NCBI GenBank assembly: GCA_045647745.1
Contig: JAZRMQ010000026.1
Span: 1 to 64,000 of the forward strand
DNA length: 64,000 nt
Reading direction: 5' to 3'
Origin: HGM04593 sp045647745
GTDB lineage: Bacteria; Bacteroidota; Bacteroidia; Bacteroidales; Bacteroidaceae
Part shown: positions 8,315 through 18,617 of the stretch, piece after piece
Layout of the letters: each line of letters opens with the position of its first letter
Position numbering within the stretch: the stretch's first letter is position 1
Notes under the pieces: generated by a model
Databases searched by the model: none
What the model saw: the letters and a program-made list of their open reading frames with translations, nothing else
Told to the model about the DNA's origin: nothing
Program-made: the position numbers and the translations under genes

Positions 8315-10546
8315 ATGAAAAGAAAAACATTGCGCTGTTGTCTGACGATAGCAGCACTGCCCTCTTTGCTTTTTGCACAGGAGGCCGGGAGTGATAGCTT
8401 GCAAACGCATTTGCAAGAGGTTGAGATAACTGCAACACGTGCGACAGAGCTGACGCCCATCGCACACACCAACATTGGAAAGGAGCAGTTGTCAAAAATG
8501 AACACAGGTGTCGATTTTCCCTATCTTTTAACAGCGACACCAAGCGTGGTAGCCACCAGCGATGCAGGAACAGGCATCGGCTACACCAGTTTACGAATAC
8601 GTGGCACCGATGGCACAAGAATTAATGTTACAGCAAACGGAATTCCCGTAAACGACGCCGAGAGCCACAATGTCTTTTGGGTGAACCTCCCCGATATTGC
8701 CTCATCGGTAAAAGACGTTCAGATACAGCGCGGAGCAGGAACATCGACAAACGGCGCCGGCTCCTTTGGTGCCAGTATAAACCTAAAAACCGACGTATTT
8801 AACACACAGCCTTATGCAAGGTTCAGCGCTTCATACGGCTCATTCAACACCCACAAGGCTACGCTCAGCGCAGGAACAGGCATCTTGCACAATCATTGGA
8901 GCGTCGACGCACGCCTTTCAACCATTGGCAGCGACGGCTACATTGAACGCGCCAGCACAAAGCTGGGTTCGTTCTATCTGCAGGGAGCCTACTATAACAA
9001 TAGCACAAGCGTGCGATTGATTGCCTTTGGTGGCGAAGAACAGACCTATCACGCGTGGAATTATGCCAGCAAAGAGGAGATGGAGCTCTACGGCCGACGC
9101 TACAACAGTTGCGGATATATGTTCACCGACAGCACGGGAACAGCACACTACTACGACGAGCAGACCGACAACTACACCCAGCTGAACACACAATTGCTCG
9201 TCGACCACAGCTTCACCGATGAGCTACAAATGAGCATCGGATTACACTACACAAAAGGCGACGGCTACTATCAGGAGTATAAAGACAACCGCAAGCTCAA
9301 GGAGTATGCCCTGCAGCCGTTCTTTGTTGACGGAGCAGAGGTGAAAAAGAGCGACCTTGTGCGCAAGAAGGCGATGGACAACCATTTTGGCGGTGCTGTA
9401 TTTTCAGTCACATATAAAAACGAAAAAATAACAGCTATTGCCGGTGGTGGAGCCAACCGATACTACGGCGACCACTTTGGGCAGGTGCTGTGGGTAAAGA
9501 ATTACAGCGGCGAGCTGCTGCCCAACCACGAATATTATCGCAACAACGGCACAAAGGACGACGCAAACATCTACACTCGTGCCGACTACCGCCCGATAGA
9601 GAGCATAAACATCTATGCCGACCTGCAGTACCGCCATATTGCCTACCGCATCAATGGCTGCAACGACAAATGGAACGATGCAACCGACAGCAAACAGCAA
9701 CTGAACATCAATGAGGTGTTTAACTTTTTCAATCCCAAGGCTGGAGTATCGTGGTTACCCAACCGAAGCAACAGATTGTTTGCTTCGGTTGGTGTTGCAC
9801 ACAAAGAGCCCACACGCAACAACTACACCGACGGCAAACTCTTTGAGCGCCCGACAGCCGAGCGCCTTATCGACTACGAGCTTGGCTACACCTTCACAAG
9901 CAAGCTCTTCAGCGCCGGCGCGAACATCTATTTTATGGATTACAAGGACCAGTTGGTGCTCACCGGCGAGCTGAACGAGATTGGCGAGCCGCTGGCAACA
10001 AATATCCCAAGCAGCTACCGCGCGGGCATTGAGCTGACAGCCGGTGTAAAATTGCCTTGCGGCTTTGGCTGGAACGCCAATGCCACATTCAGCCGCAATA
10101 GGATAAAGGATTTCACCGAGGTGCTGTACGATGACTACACATACGAAAAATGGGAGATACACCACAGCGGAACGCCAATAGCATTCTCGCCCGATATTGT
10201 CGCGAACAACACCTTTTCATACGAGTGGCGCGGCATTGAGGCTGCATTGCAATCACAATATGTCGGCAAGCAGTATATGAGCAATTATGGCATTGAAGAG
10301 CACACGCTCGATGCCTATTTTGTGACAAATTTGAGATTGGCATACTCATTCAAGCTGAAAGGGGTGAAGAAAATCACCATTGGAGCAACTATATACAATC
10401 TCTTCAACGAGGAGTATGAGAATAACGGATACGCCGGCAGTGGGTATTATACCGACGACGAGGGCAAACGCCACCGCTACAACTACGCCGGTTACGCTGC
10501 CCAAGCAGGAATTAATGCCATAGGACAGATAAATATAGAACTTTAA
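8315..10546 (+). CDS. TonB-dependent receptor for thiamine
   Basis: About 743 residues, outer membrane. The start at 8315 gives a signal peptide ending in LPSLLFAQ; an upstream extension would be read from the riboswitch leader. After the signal comes the TonB-box-like LQEVEITATRA, then a plug domain (about residues 40-165) with RIRGTDGTRINV and VQIQRGAGTSTNGAGSFG, then a 22-strand-type barrel ending in NAIGQINIEL with a terminal Leu. Position behind a TPP riboswitch and ahead of PnuT and thiamine pyrophosphokinase makes thiamine (or a phosphate ester) the likely ligand; this operon order is known for Bacteroides. It has no SusD partner. Confidence 0.9.
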   Translation: MKRKTLRCCLTIAALPSLLFAQEAGSDSLQTHLQEVEITATRATELTPIAHTNIGKEQLSKMNTGVDFPYLLTATPSVVATSDAGTGIGYTSLRIRGTDGTRINVTANGIPVNDAESHNVFWVNLPDIASSVKDVQIQRGAGTSTNGAGSFGASINLKTDVFNTQPYARFSASYGSFNTHKATLSAGTGILHNHWSVDARLSTIGSDGYIERASTKLGSFYLQGAYYNNSTSVRLIAFGGEEQTYHAWNYASKEEMELYGRRYNSCGYMFTDSTGTAHYYDEQTDNYTQLNTQLLVDHSFTDELQMSIGLHYTKGDGYYQEYKDNRKLKEYALQPFFVDGAEVKKSDLVRKKAMDNHFGGAVFSVTYKNEKITAIAGGGANRYYGDHFGQVLWVKNYSGELLPNHEYYRNNGTKDDANIYTRADYRPIESINIYADLQYRHIAYRINGCNDKWNDATDSKQQLNINEVFNFFNPKAGVSWLPNRSNRLFASVGVAHKEPTRNNYTDGKLFERPTAERLIDYELGYTFTSKLFSAGANIYFMDYKDQLVLTGELNEIGEPLATNIPSSYRAGIELTAGVKLPCGFGWNANATFSRNRIKDFTEVLYDDYTYEKWEIHHSGTPIAFSPDIVANNTFSYEWRGIEAALQSQYVGKQYMSNYGIEEHTLDAYFVTNLRLAYSFKLKGVKKITIGATIYNLFNEEYENNGYAGSGYYTDDEGKRHRYNYAGYAAQAGINAIGQINIEL

Positions 10547-10556
10547 TAAAGAGAAG

Positions 10557-11141
10557 ATGGAGCAATATCTTGAAATTCTTGGAGTAATCACAGGGCTTAT
10601 ATATTTGTGGCTTGAGTATAATGCAAGCATCTATTTGTGGATTGTGGGAATAATTATGCCGGCCATATATATATTCATATACCACAATGCCGGGCTGTAT
10701 GCCGATTTTGCCATAAATATTTACTACCTTGTGATAGCTGTTTATGGTTGGGTTGCGTGGAAAACAGGCTTTACGTTTTTTGGCAGCAAAAAGCAGAAAA
10801 AAGAGTTACAGATAAGCCACGCGCCATTCAGCGCGTGGGTAAAAGCCGGCGCTGCATATATGGCAGCACAGCTGTTCATTGCTTTTATATTGATAAACTA
10901 CACCGACAGCAGCGTTCCTTGGAGCGATGCGTTCACCACAGCACTGAGCATCGTTGGAATGTGGATGCTTGCACGTAAATACATTGAGCAATGGTGGGTG
11001 TGGTGCGTGGTAGACGTTGCAAGCTGCGCCCTTTACACCTACAAAGAGCTATATTTCACAGCAATACTATATGCCATTTATGCAATTATAGCTATCTTTG
11101 GGTATCTCAAATGGAAAAAACTGATGCAGAATGAAAAATAG
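10557..11141 (+). CDS. pnuT: PnuC-family thiamine transporter (PnuT-like)
   Basis: 194 residues with about seven membrane segments, the usual size for PnuC transporters. The family moves vitamins by facilitated diffusion, trapped inside by phosphorylation. Aromatic motifs in the middle (YGWVAWKTG, residues 62-70) and near the C-terminus (WWVWCVVDVASCALY) correspond to the conserved substrate-site tryptophans. It lies 10 nt after the receptor gene and overlaps the kinase gene by 11 nt, and the operon is under a TPP riboswitch, so thiamine is a better guess than nicotinamide riboside. Confidence 0.87.
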   Translation: MEQYLEILGVITGLIYLWLEYNASIYLWIVGIIMPAIYIFIYHNAGLYADFAINIYYLVIAVYGWVAWKTGFTFFGSKKQKKELQISHAPFSAWVKAGAAYMAAQLFIAFILINYTDSSVPWSDAFTTALSIVGMWMLARKYIEQWWVWCVVDVASCALYTYKELYFTAILYAIYAIIAIFGYLKWKKLMQNEK

Positions 11142-11748
11142 AGTTTTTGATGCTGTCATTATAGCCGGGGGCGAATTCCCCACCGCTGCACAGCCGTTGG
11201 ATATTTTGCAACAAGCGCCATACGTTGTGTGTTGCGACGGAGCTGCCGACAATTATATTGCCACCGGTAGAATTCCCGATGCCATTGTGGGCGATGGCGA
11301 CTCCATAAGCAGTGAAAACCGCGAAAAGTATGCCCATCTGCTGCATATAATCAGCGAGCAAGAGAGCAACGACCAGACAAAGGCTGTGCGTTTCCTCCTA
11401 GAGAGGGGCAAGCGCCGCATTGCTATTGTCGGAGCAACCGGCAAGCGCGAGGACCACACAATAGGAAATATCAGCCTGCTTATAGAGTATGCTCGTGCAG
11501 GTTGCAGCGTCTGCTCGTTTACCGACTACGGATATTTCATTCCTTGCAGTGGCACGACAACCCACGAATGCCGCAAAGGGCAACAAATATCTATATTTAG
11601 CATTACAGCAAAGAATTTCGGTGCACAAGGATTGCTCTACCCAATATACGACTTTAATAATTGGTGGCAAGGAACGCTCAACGAATGTGCAGGCGAGGAG
11701 TTTACCATCAATGCTCAAGGAGAGTATCTGCTGTTTTTGAACTATTGA
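11131..11748 (+). CDS. Thiamine pyrophosphokinase
   Basis: 205 residues, cytosolic. It transfers pyrophosphate from ATP to thiamine to give TPP, trapping what PnuT brings in. Family signs are VVCCDGAADNY (about residues 28-38), AIVGDGDSIS (about 51-60), SNDQTKAVRFLL (about 78-89) and GATGKREDHTIGN (about 101-113), which together form the ATP/Mg2+ and thiamine sites. The start overlaps the end of the transporter gene by 11 nt, suggesting coupled translation. It closes the thiamine operon; a 20-bp terminator follows. Confidence 0.93.
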   Translation: MKNRVFDAVIIAGGEFPTAAQPLDILQQAPYVVCCDGAADNYIATGRIPDAIVGDGDSISSENREKYAHLLHIISEQESNDQTKAVRFLLERGKRRIAIVGATGKREDHTIGNISLLIEYARAGCSVCSFTDYGYFIPCSGTTTHECRKGQQISIFSITAKNFGAQGLLYPIYDFNNWWQGTLNECAGEEFTINAQGEYLLFLNY

Positions 11749-11765
11749 TTAGCAAACGGCATAAC

Positions 11766-11809
11766 ATAAGACAGACGGCACTTCGCAATCGAAGTGCCGT
11801 CTGTCTTAT
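11766..11809. terminator. Bidirectional terminator
   Basis: A perfect 20-bp stem (11766-11785 with 11790-11809) with the loop caat, between the convergent thiamine operon and the sialidase gene. Confidence 0.85.
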
Positions 11810-11824
11810 TATTTTGTCACCATT

Positions 11825-14800
11825 TTATCTCAACAACACTTTTCTGCCATTGACAATATAGACGCCCTTTCCGGGATTTTTCACTCTTCTCCCGGTGAGG
11901 TCATAGATAATATTCACATTTTCATTATCACCTTTGACACCCTCGATTCCGGCTGCTGTATCCACTACATCTATGCGAAAAAGGTTGCTGTAGTTGGAAT
12001 TATATCCCTCGGTAGCCGAATAGGCATCAAATTTACCCGATGTAAGAATGATTATAGAGCCATCGTTCCCATTTGCTCTTTTGCTCACAATGTAATATCT
12101 ATCGGCAACAGACCCTTGATTAATATTCCAATCGCAATAGGTGGCATTGTAATCTGCAAGCGTTCCGCTATTGTTGTTATAGCCATAGCCAGCACCATCG
12201 CGCCAAATCATATAAAGCTGTGCCTCCTCATTAAAAAAACTATATTTGCCGCTAGCCTCCTTCTTGCAAAGAAAATGCGCTGCTGCGCCAACCTCCCCGG
12301 CCGAAGAGGTGCTTATATCAAGAACGTTATTATCATTAATATATAGCACGCGCTCGGTACCCGACTGCTGCACATTGGTAAAGGTTAGAACCTTGCCATC
12401 CCACTTATCAGCAGGCTTCAACCCTGCAAATACGGCATAGACAGCATCCAGCTCGGCCGGAGTGGGTTGCTCGCTCAAAGCTGCAAGCGCTGCATCAAGT
12501 GCGCTCTTATCGGCAGCCGGCATCCCTGCCTCATCGGCCAATGCATTGAAATAGCTACGCACAAATGCGCGTCGGTCGACATTGCGTTTGATGCTGTATG
12601 CACCATTTGTAATGTATTCCAGTTCGTATGCAACGTAGATATTATCGAAGCCATCGAAATTGTGCTGTCCGGCACCTGTTGGAAAACTGGTAGAAACAGG
12701 GTTATCACGCTTTCCAAAGCCTGTAAGTGTCTCTTCGTAGATAAAACCAATGCGGTCGTCGGCTTGCAGGTCCATTGAGCTATATGCCGACGATGTATTT
12801 GTTACTTGGAAAAAGCCATTCCATCCACTGGCAAAATTAGCGACAGTGTTCAGGTCGGCAAGGTCGGTAAGTTCCTTGTAGAAGATGCCGACATTTGTAC
12901 GGCCACCACCTGTGGGCAGCGACTGAAGCGCAAGATACATCTCTTTGTTATCGCTATTGCGCTGCACGGGAACAACCAGTATCTCGCCATTGGTTGAATT
13001 TCCGCCGGGAGTAAGACCCGAGCCCTCAAATGTGCTCTTTACATCGGTGCTCCACGCGCCCTCGCCTGTGAGAGTGTTGCTATAGGTGTAGATATTGTAT
13101 ATACGACCACCACCTACACGGCTTGAGAGAATTACGCGGCCATCGGGCAGCTCCTCACATTTTGGTTCGTCACCGCCGGGAGCAGGAAGCGCCGAAGCAC
13201 CACCAAGAGCGTGCCAAGTGCGACCAAAATCATCGGAATAGATTACGCGATTACCATTGGGGCGCGCGCACATTGCCGCATACAGACGATAGTAATTGTT
13301 TTTTTTCACAATGCGACTCTGGAATATTTTGCCACCACCGACAAAGGCTGCCTGTATGGGATTTCCTGAATCGAAAAGGCTATAAATACCCTCGGTCACA
13401 TCAACCGGTTCACCCCAAGTCTCGCCATTGTCGCTACTGTGAATAGTTGCTACTAGGTTAGGATTCTGGCGTGTGGTATTTCCATTGGTATAAACAGTGC
13501 AACCGGCAACGGCTATAATAAGAACCTCGTTGCTTGTGCGGTCGGCCACAACAGCAGGGTCGCCAAAAGCTGTATCAAAATAGTTCTCTGTTGCCGATGT
13601 ACGACCAGTACCAACAGCAACCTCAATCTTTTCGCTCCAAGTAGCTCCGTGGTCATCGCTTATACGGCAAACAACATCTACCTGACCAAAACCCGGGTCG
13701 GTACCACACACAAGGCGCGCTGCTGTCGTTATCAGGCGACCGTTGCTTGCTGTTGTTATACCGGGAATACGATAGGGAGGAATTATGCCATCACCGTTGC
13801 TGGTGTTGTACAAATCCTGTTTCACCGGAGCTGCAAGAGTTTCTATATTCTTCAGTTTTATAGTTGTTCCATCTATCTCAATATCCGAGCCTTTAAGAAC
13901 GTTGCCAACAACACCGGCCGATAATTGAGATTTATTGATAGCTGTTGTTGTGATAAAGAAACCTCCGTTGAACGCATTTTCAACTGTTGTGCCATTGTTA
14001 TAAGCAACGTAAGCATCGGGATTACCCTCAACTACCACCTCGTAAATATTTTTACCTTCAACATCAACGGGCTCAAAGCGCCATTGATTGTCGCTAGCCT
14101 CGGGGTGACCACTCCACGTTGTGAGGTAAGGTACACCACTAATGGAGAAATGAGCGTCGCCATTGGTGCAGTTTAGCGCCTCGTTGAAATAGTAGTAGCG
14201 AAACTCGCCAACGTCAACTGTCGAACCAATGGTTAGTTCGGTAAATGACCCAACGATTGAGCCGCCCCAATTTGCACCTGCAACGATGGGATTGCCATCG
14301 CCGTTCTTTATTCCTAGCTTGCCATTATCTTTAACCTCAATGCGCCACACACCATTATTTGTGTTGACCACAGTATTTGACTGTAAAGTAATTTTCAAAC
14401 TATTACCACTATGTAGAGCATTATTGTAAAGATGCTCGAAGCGGCTTGCATCCTTGCCCACCAAGTGATAATAGCCGGTTGTCACATCCTTTGCCACAGG
14501 CACTTCTACCTCTAGCCCATTGAGAAAAGCCTCAAGGTCGTCAACAACAGCAGCACACTCCGCGCCGGCAATAGTGCCCACGAAACGGCCTAAAAGAACA
14601 TTCAGTGTAGCGAGTTTATCTGCATCGTTTTTATACTCCTCGCGGAGAATTTGAATTTTCTCATACTGATGAATACCCTCGATAAGACGCTCAAAGCGAA
14701 TGCTTGAACGGCCACCGGGATAGTAGCAGTATGTATCGCCCGAACCGAATTTGCGATAACGGCTGTCGGTGAGTGGGTCCTCGTCCCAGTTGCACCAAGC

Positions 14801-16834
14801 CCAGTGCAAATAACCATCGAGGTTCATTTTTGCGGCATAGATGGGCAAGAAGGCAGCCTCGGCAGGGTAAGAATTTGTATAGATATTTGGCTCACTATTC
14901 GCACAACTTGTGTAGAATGTGGTAATTTGGTTCTTTGACTTGCGGCTGGCAAGTTGCGCTGCAGTAAAAAGGTGCTCCTGACCAAGCTGCACGCACTTAT
15001 CGTGAAGAATATCACAGAGTGAATTATGATAGTTGCCCGCTAACGCCATCTTGAAGCCAAGCTCGTTTGCAATTTCGTATGCTTTCAGCATAGCAGCCTC
15101 GCCGCGCTCATCGACAGCAATGATTGTTTTCTCGAACCATTCTTTTTGCTGCAAATGTGCCTTGAAGGCCGTCAGGAAATTTGTCCAAAGGTCGCGATAT
15201 TCAGTAGATGAATATGTTGTAGAGAGAGTCTTGTAGCTGTTTGAAGCCTCATCAAAGTAACGGAAGCTCATATCCCAAGGCAACATACTAAAGCAGTTAA
15301 TCTGCTTGTTAATGCCATACTCGGCACAAAGCTCTACATATTTGTCAAAAATTGTGTAGTCATAAGCCCAAGAGCCATCACTCTTCTTTGTTGTCTGCAC
15401 CATTGGATCAAAGAGGTCGTGTGTCTGTTCGCCCCAAGGTTCATAGAAGAGAATTGCGCTCACAACGCGCTGTCCGGCACGACCAAGAGCTGCAAGATAA
15501 GGGCGCAAAGCCTCAAAGTGCTCCTCGCTCCAGCGCTCTACCTGATGATAGCGGCTTATAGCATAGGGCTGCTGCCAAAAATCGAGGTGGAATTTTTGCT
15601 CGGCAACTGTGGGCAGCGAGTGGCTGTTCACATTTACCTTGAGTGTGAGGGTTTTCACAACATTGCCATCTTCATCAACGACCTCCAATGCTGTGGTATA
15701 TTCGCCAGCCTCAATATCGCGTGGCACCTCAACGCTGCACCACACCGGACGTGTCTCCATCGCCGGCACCGAGTGAGGCTTATCTTGGTCAATGACATCG
15801 GCCACAAGCCAAGTGGGCAATGTGTGAGGATTATTACCGCAAGAGGTAAAATCATCGGTGATTACATAATTCACAAAACGCGCCCCGGCAGTGTTTATAT
15901 CTGTACCATTGCCGTTTTTCTGCCACTCTGTCATACGCACTGAGAGCATACCCTGATTTTCCTTGCTATAAAGGAGTGCCTGAATATTTGCACGCTCACC
16001 CTTCCAAGCATATATTGTAGCAACATCTTTTTGTGTCACCTGAGGAACTTCGTGCAGCTTATAATGCACGTTGCGCGACGCCCAAGTAGCGTTTAAGCCA
16101 TCAGGCAGTGCGTTCCAAGCCGCCTCATCGGGAATTGTACCCACGCGTGGCTCGGCATAAGTATCCAAGGGGTATGTATTCTCTGCCACCTCATCGGCAG
16201 CACCATTTATTTTAAGTGTCACATCAATGATTGAACCGCCATCGCTTATAAATTTTGCATAGTTACCCGATGGGTCGATGCAATTCCACATAATGGCATA
16301 ACGCATACGATAGGTTGAGCCGTCCTCAAGCCCCTCGGGAACACGGAACGAACCGGGAGCAAGCACATTGCCGTTGTTTATCTTTATACTGGCACTGCTC
16401 CACCCTGAATTTCCATCGCCACCCTTGTCATAGAGCGACCAGCACACCAATTCATTGCCCTCGCCTTTTGTATATGGGCCATCGCCCTCAAGATTTACCT
16501 CGAACTGCTTGCTATTGTCCCAATCGACAAATACATAGCCGTGCATCCAGCTACCATTAATTGAGATAAGCGGTGTAACAGTCTCGCCGCTCTTAACCTC
16601 AAAGACTGTTGACGTTTTGTCAAAGTAGGCTGCACATTTGGGTGCCGCAGCAATATTGCTAAGCAACTGCTGAGGTGTTTGCGTTCCAACTATACCCACC
16701 GATTTTGGATAGTGCTCACCGTGAGTCACATTCACATCGGCACCATACTTTACGTAGTAGTCACCCTGCGCCTCGGCACTAACGCCAAAAGCGAGCGCCA
16801 ACAGAGCCGAAAGAAAAATTGATTTCAAATTCAT
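11825..16834 (-). CDS. Secreted multidomain glycosidase: GH123-like plus sialidase (GH33-like)
   Basis: A 1669-residue exported enzyme. Signal peptide: residues 1-22 (ends VSAEA). Residues about 25-210 resemble a GEVED-type domain (VFVDWDNSKQF, YRMRYAIMW). Residues about 250-750 match a DUF4091/GH123-type module; the Asp-Glu pair expected of a GH123 beta-N-acetylgalactosaminidase is seen as VDERGE at D575-E576. Residues about 770-1000 look like carbohydrate-binding modules. A sialidase follows: YRIP arginine motif near 1017-1020 and three Asp boxes (SDDHGATW near 1060, SSDNGETW, SDDFGRTW). The tail (IYDLTGRRV ... GVYIVNGRKVLLR) is the same sorting-like domain as in the gene at 117. It should act at the cell surface on sialylated, GalNAc-containing glycans. 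It would feed the sialic acid genes at 43.3-48 kb. Substrates are inferred. Confidence 0.85.
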   Translation of the reverse strand: MNLKSIFLSALLALAFGVSAEAQGDYYVKYGADVNVTHGEHYPKSVGIVGTQTPQQLLSNIAAAPKCAAYFDKTSTVFEVKSGETVTPLISINGSWMHGYVFVDWDNSKQFEVNLEGDGPYTKGEGNELVCWSLYDKGGDGNSGWSSASIKINNGNVLAPGSFRVPEGLEDGSTYRMRYAIMWNCIDPSGNYAKFISDGGSIIDVTLKINGAADEVAENTYPLDTYAEPRVGTIPDEAAWNALPDGLNATWASRNVHYKLHEVPQVTQKDVATIYAWKGERANIQALLYSKENQGMLSVRMTEWQKNGNGTDINTAGARFVNYVITDDFTSCGNNPHTLPTWLVADVIDQDKPHSVPAMETRPVWCSVEVPRDIEAGEYTTALEVVDEDGNVVKTLTLKVNVNSHSLPTVAEQKFHLDFWQQPYAISRYHQVERWSEEHFEALRPYLAALGRAGQRVVSAILFYEPWGEQTHDLFDPMVQTTKKSDGSWAYDYTIFDKYVELCAEYGINKQINCFSMLPWDMSFRYFDEASNSYKTLSTTYSSTEYRDLWTNFLTAFKAHLQQKEWFEKTIIAVDERGEAAMLKAYEIANELGFKMALAGNYHNSLCDILHDKCVQLGQEHLFTAAQLASRKSKNQITTFYTSCANSEPNIYTNSYPAEAAFLPIYAAKMNLDGYLHWAWCNWDEDPLTDSRYRKFGSGDTYCYYPGGRSSIRFERLIEGIHQYEKIQILREEYKNDADKLATLNVLLGRFVGTIAGAECAAVVDDLEAFLNGLEVEVPVAKDVTTGYYHLVGKDASRFEHLYNNALHSGNSLKITLQSNTVVNTNNGVWRIEVKDNGKLGIKNGDGNPIVAGANWGGSIVGSFTELTIGSTVDVGEFRYYYFNEALNCTNGDAHFSISGVPYLTTWSGHPEASDNQWRFEPVDVEGKNIYEVVVEGNPDAYVAYNNGTTVENAFNGGFFITTTAINKSQLSAGVVGNVLKGSDIEIDGTTIKLKNIETLAAPVKQDLYNTSNGDGIIPPYRIPGITTASNGRLITTAARLVCGTDPGFGQVDVVCRISDDHGATWSEKIEVAVGTGRTSATENYFDTAFGDPAVVADRTSNEVLIIAVAGCTVYTNGNTTRQNPNLVATIHSSDNGETWGEPVDVTEGIYSLFDSGNPIQAAFVGGGKIFQSRIVKKNNYYRLYAAMCARPNGNRVIYSDDFGRTWHALGGASALPAPGGDEPKCEELPDGRVILSSRVGGGRIYNIYTYSNTLTGEGAWSTDVKSTFEGSGLTPGGNSTNGEILVVPVQRNSDNKEMYLALQSLPTGGGRTNVGIFYKELTDLADLNTVANFASGWNGFFQVTNTSSAYSSMDLQADDRIGFIYEETLTGFGKRDNPVSTSFPTGAGQHNFDGFDNIYVAYELEYITNGAYSIKRNVDRRAFVRSYFNALADEAGMPAADKSALDAALAALSEQPTPAELDAVYAVFAGLKPADKWDGKVLTFTNVQQSGTERVLYINDNNVLDISTSSAGEVGAAAHFLCKKEASGKYSFFNEEAQLYMIWRDGAGYGYNNNSGTLADYNATYCDWNINQGSVADRYYIVSKRANGNDGSIIILTSGKFDAYSATEGYNSNYSNLFRIDVVDTAAGIEGVKGDNENVNIIYDLTGRRVKNPGKGVYIVNGRKVLLR

Positions 16835-16970
16835 TGCTATTTATATTATTATTTTTTACGTCTTTGCCCAACACATTGCAAATTAACAAAAAAATATTGA
16901 ATTTTAAAAGACCGTGGCGTTCTTTTAGGTAGAAAAAGAGTATTTTCAACAACCCTCAAAATATCGCTTA

Positions 16971-18617
16971 TCAGAAATCAAAGGAGCTGCTTTTACACTC
17001 CAGCACTATACGCTCCTGAGTAAAAGGGTGCAAGAAAGAGATGTTTGATGCGTGCAACATAAGCCTTTCGCCCATTGTGCCATAAAGAGCATCACCCAAG
17101 ATTGGACAATCGAGACCATCTTTGTGAGCCGCGTGAACGCGCAACTGATGAGTGCGACCGGTAACAGGCTCAAAGCGCACCACTGCGCACTGCTGCCCGG
17201 CGCGTTCCACACAGCCAACGACCTTGTAACGTGTCACAGCCGGCTTCCCAGAGATATAATCGACCTTTTGTCGTGGACGATTTTCATAATCGGCAGCAAG
17301 CGGCAGTTCTATCACTCCTTCACTCTTTTGTGGAACGCCATCGAGCAATGCAATATACTGCTTTTCAACCTCACGCTCCGCAAATTGCCGTTGTAACTCC
17401 TTATATGCCTCCATTGACTTTGCTGCTACCAAAAGCCCCGAGGTTGCCATATCGAGACGATGCACTACAAAGAGTTCATTGTTGCGAATATATTCATCAC
17501 GCAACCATTGCTGCACCGACATTCCGCCCAGAACACCGGGCACCGAGAGCACGCCGGCCGGTTTTTCAACAACAACAATCGCATCATCTTCATAGAGAAT
17601 ATTCAGGCTGCTTATATCGCCGCCCTTTTCAAGAGCATTCTCCTCGACATCAAGCCCTTGAAGCATATAGCCCAAAATAGGCTCACACTTGCTTTTGCAA
17701 GCGCCATAAAAACAGCCATCGCGGCGCACCTCGCCCGATGGCGATGCTCCCACCCAAAATTCAGCCACAGCCAATGGTTTCAAAGAGTGCTGATAGGCAT
17801 ATTGCAGGAGCTTTGGTGCGGCACACTCCCCTGCTCCTGCCGGCGGAATTATCCCTGAATGTTCCGAAAATATTGCAAGCAGGCTCTTTTCGGTTCCTTT
17901 GCCATTGAGAACCTTAAACTGTTCAAACAGCCAACGTTGCAGGGTTGCCGAACGTTGTTTACGTTCCTCTTTCATCGCAGCTATCGACACTTTCAAAGGA
18001 GCTACCGTAGCTTCACTCTCGGCAATCTTCTGTTGCCATTTTGCTGTCAGACGTTTAAACTCGGCTTTTTGATACTGGCTCTCGCGCACCAAGGCTGCCT
18101 CATCATCGCCCGACAGCCCACCGGCTGCACGCAGCGCATCGCGCCGTTGCTTGCCGAGGCGCATTGCCTCACGCATAGCCGACAACTCCTGCTCCATCAA
18201 ACTTTTCAAAGTTTCAACAGAGGCTAGAGCGGCTATATATTCCTCACCACTCTCAACCTCTCTGATTTTTTTATTCAATGCAGAGATTTCACTCTCTTCT
18301 TGCTTGAAATAGCCCTCTGGTGACTGAAAATCAAATACCGGAGGCACGAAGCCGGGCACTCTGTTACGCCCTGCAAGCAACCCCGAGAAGGCTGCGAGAA
18401 AACCAAGTCCGCCGCCACAATCCTGCACCACAAGAACACCAAACATTTTACCCTGTGCCGCATCTGCAGCAAGCACCTTGTCGTTTGAAATAAATGCGCG
18501 AACTTCATTAGCAGCCACGACACAAAGAGCGTGGGGTGAATAGTAAAAAGGGTTGTTGAAACGCCGCAGCGTTTCAACAACCGGAATATCTGTTTTAAAA
18601 CGATGGAGCTGTGTCAT
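16971..18617 (-). CDS. RluA-family RNA pseudouridine synthase with N-terminal extension
   Basis: About 548 residues. The last 210 are the RluA catalytic domain: DDAIVVVEKPAGVLSVPG opens it, the catalytic aspartate sits in HRLDMATSGLL near residue 390, and GRTHQLRVHAAH follows. The enzyme isomerises uridine in rRNA or tRNA. The first 340 residues are an extra region: a segment rich in Gly/Phe (GGGLGFLAAFSGLLAGR) and a charged coiled-coil (about 100-210). RluA itself is about 220 residues, so the extension more than doubles it; similar long forms occur in Bacteroidales. The ATG at 18617 shares one base with the TGA of the upstream GH110 gene (TGATG), so translation is probably coupled although the functions are unrelated. 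Confidence 0.87.
   Translation of the reverse strand: MTQLHRFKTDIPVVETLRRFNNPFYYSPHALCVVAANEVRAFISNDKVLAADAAQGKMFGVLVVQDCGGGLGFLAAFSGLLAGRNRVPGFVPPVFDFQSPEGYFKQEESEISALNKKIREVESGEEYIAALASVETLKSLMEQELSAMREAMRLGKQRRDALRAAGGLSGDDEAALVRESQYQKAEFKRLTAKWQQKIAESEATVAPLKVSIAAMKEERKQRSATLQRWLFEQFKVLNGKGTEKSLLAIFSEHSGIIPPAGAGECAAPKLLQYAYQHSLKPLAVAEFWVGASPSGEVRRDGCFYGACKSKCEPILGYMLQGLDVEENALEKGGDISSLNILYEDDAIVVVEKPAGVLSVPGVLGGMSVQQWLRDEYIRNNELFVVHRLDMATSGLLVAAKSMEAYKELQRQFAEREVEKQYIALLDGVPQKSEGVIELPLAADYENRPRQKVDYISGKPAVTRYKVVGCVERAGQQCAVVRFEPVTGRTHQLRVHAAHKDGLDCPILGDALYGTMGERLMLHASNISFLHPFTQERIVLECKSSSFDF

Noticed and set aside
15419..15943. 174-codon plus-strand frame within the sialidase gene
   Set aside because: Antisense to a domain with clear family motifs; no start signal or homologue.
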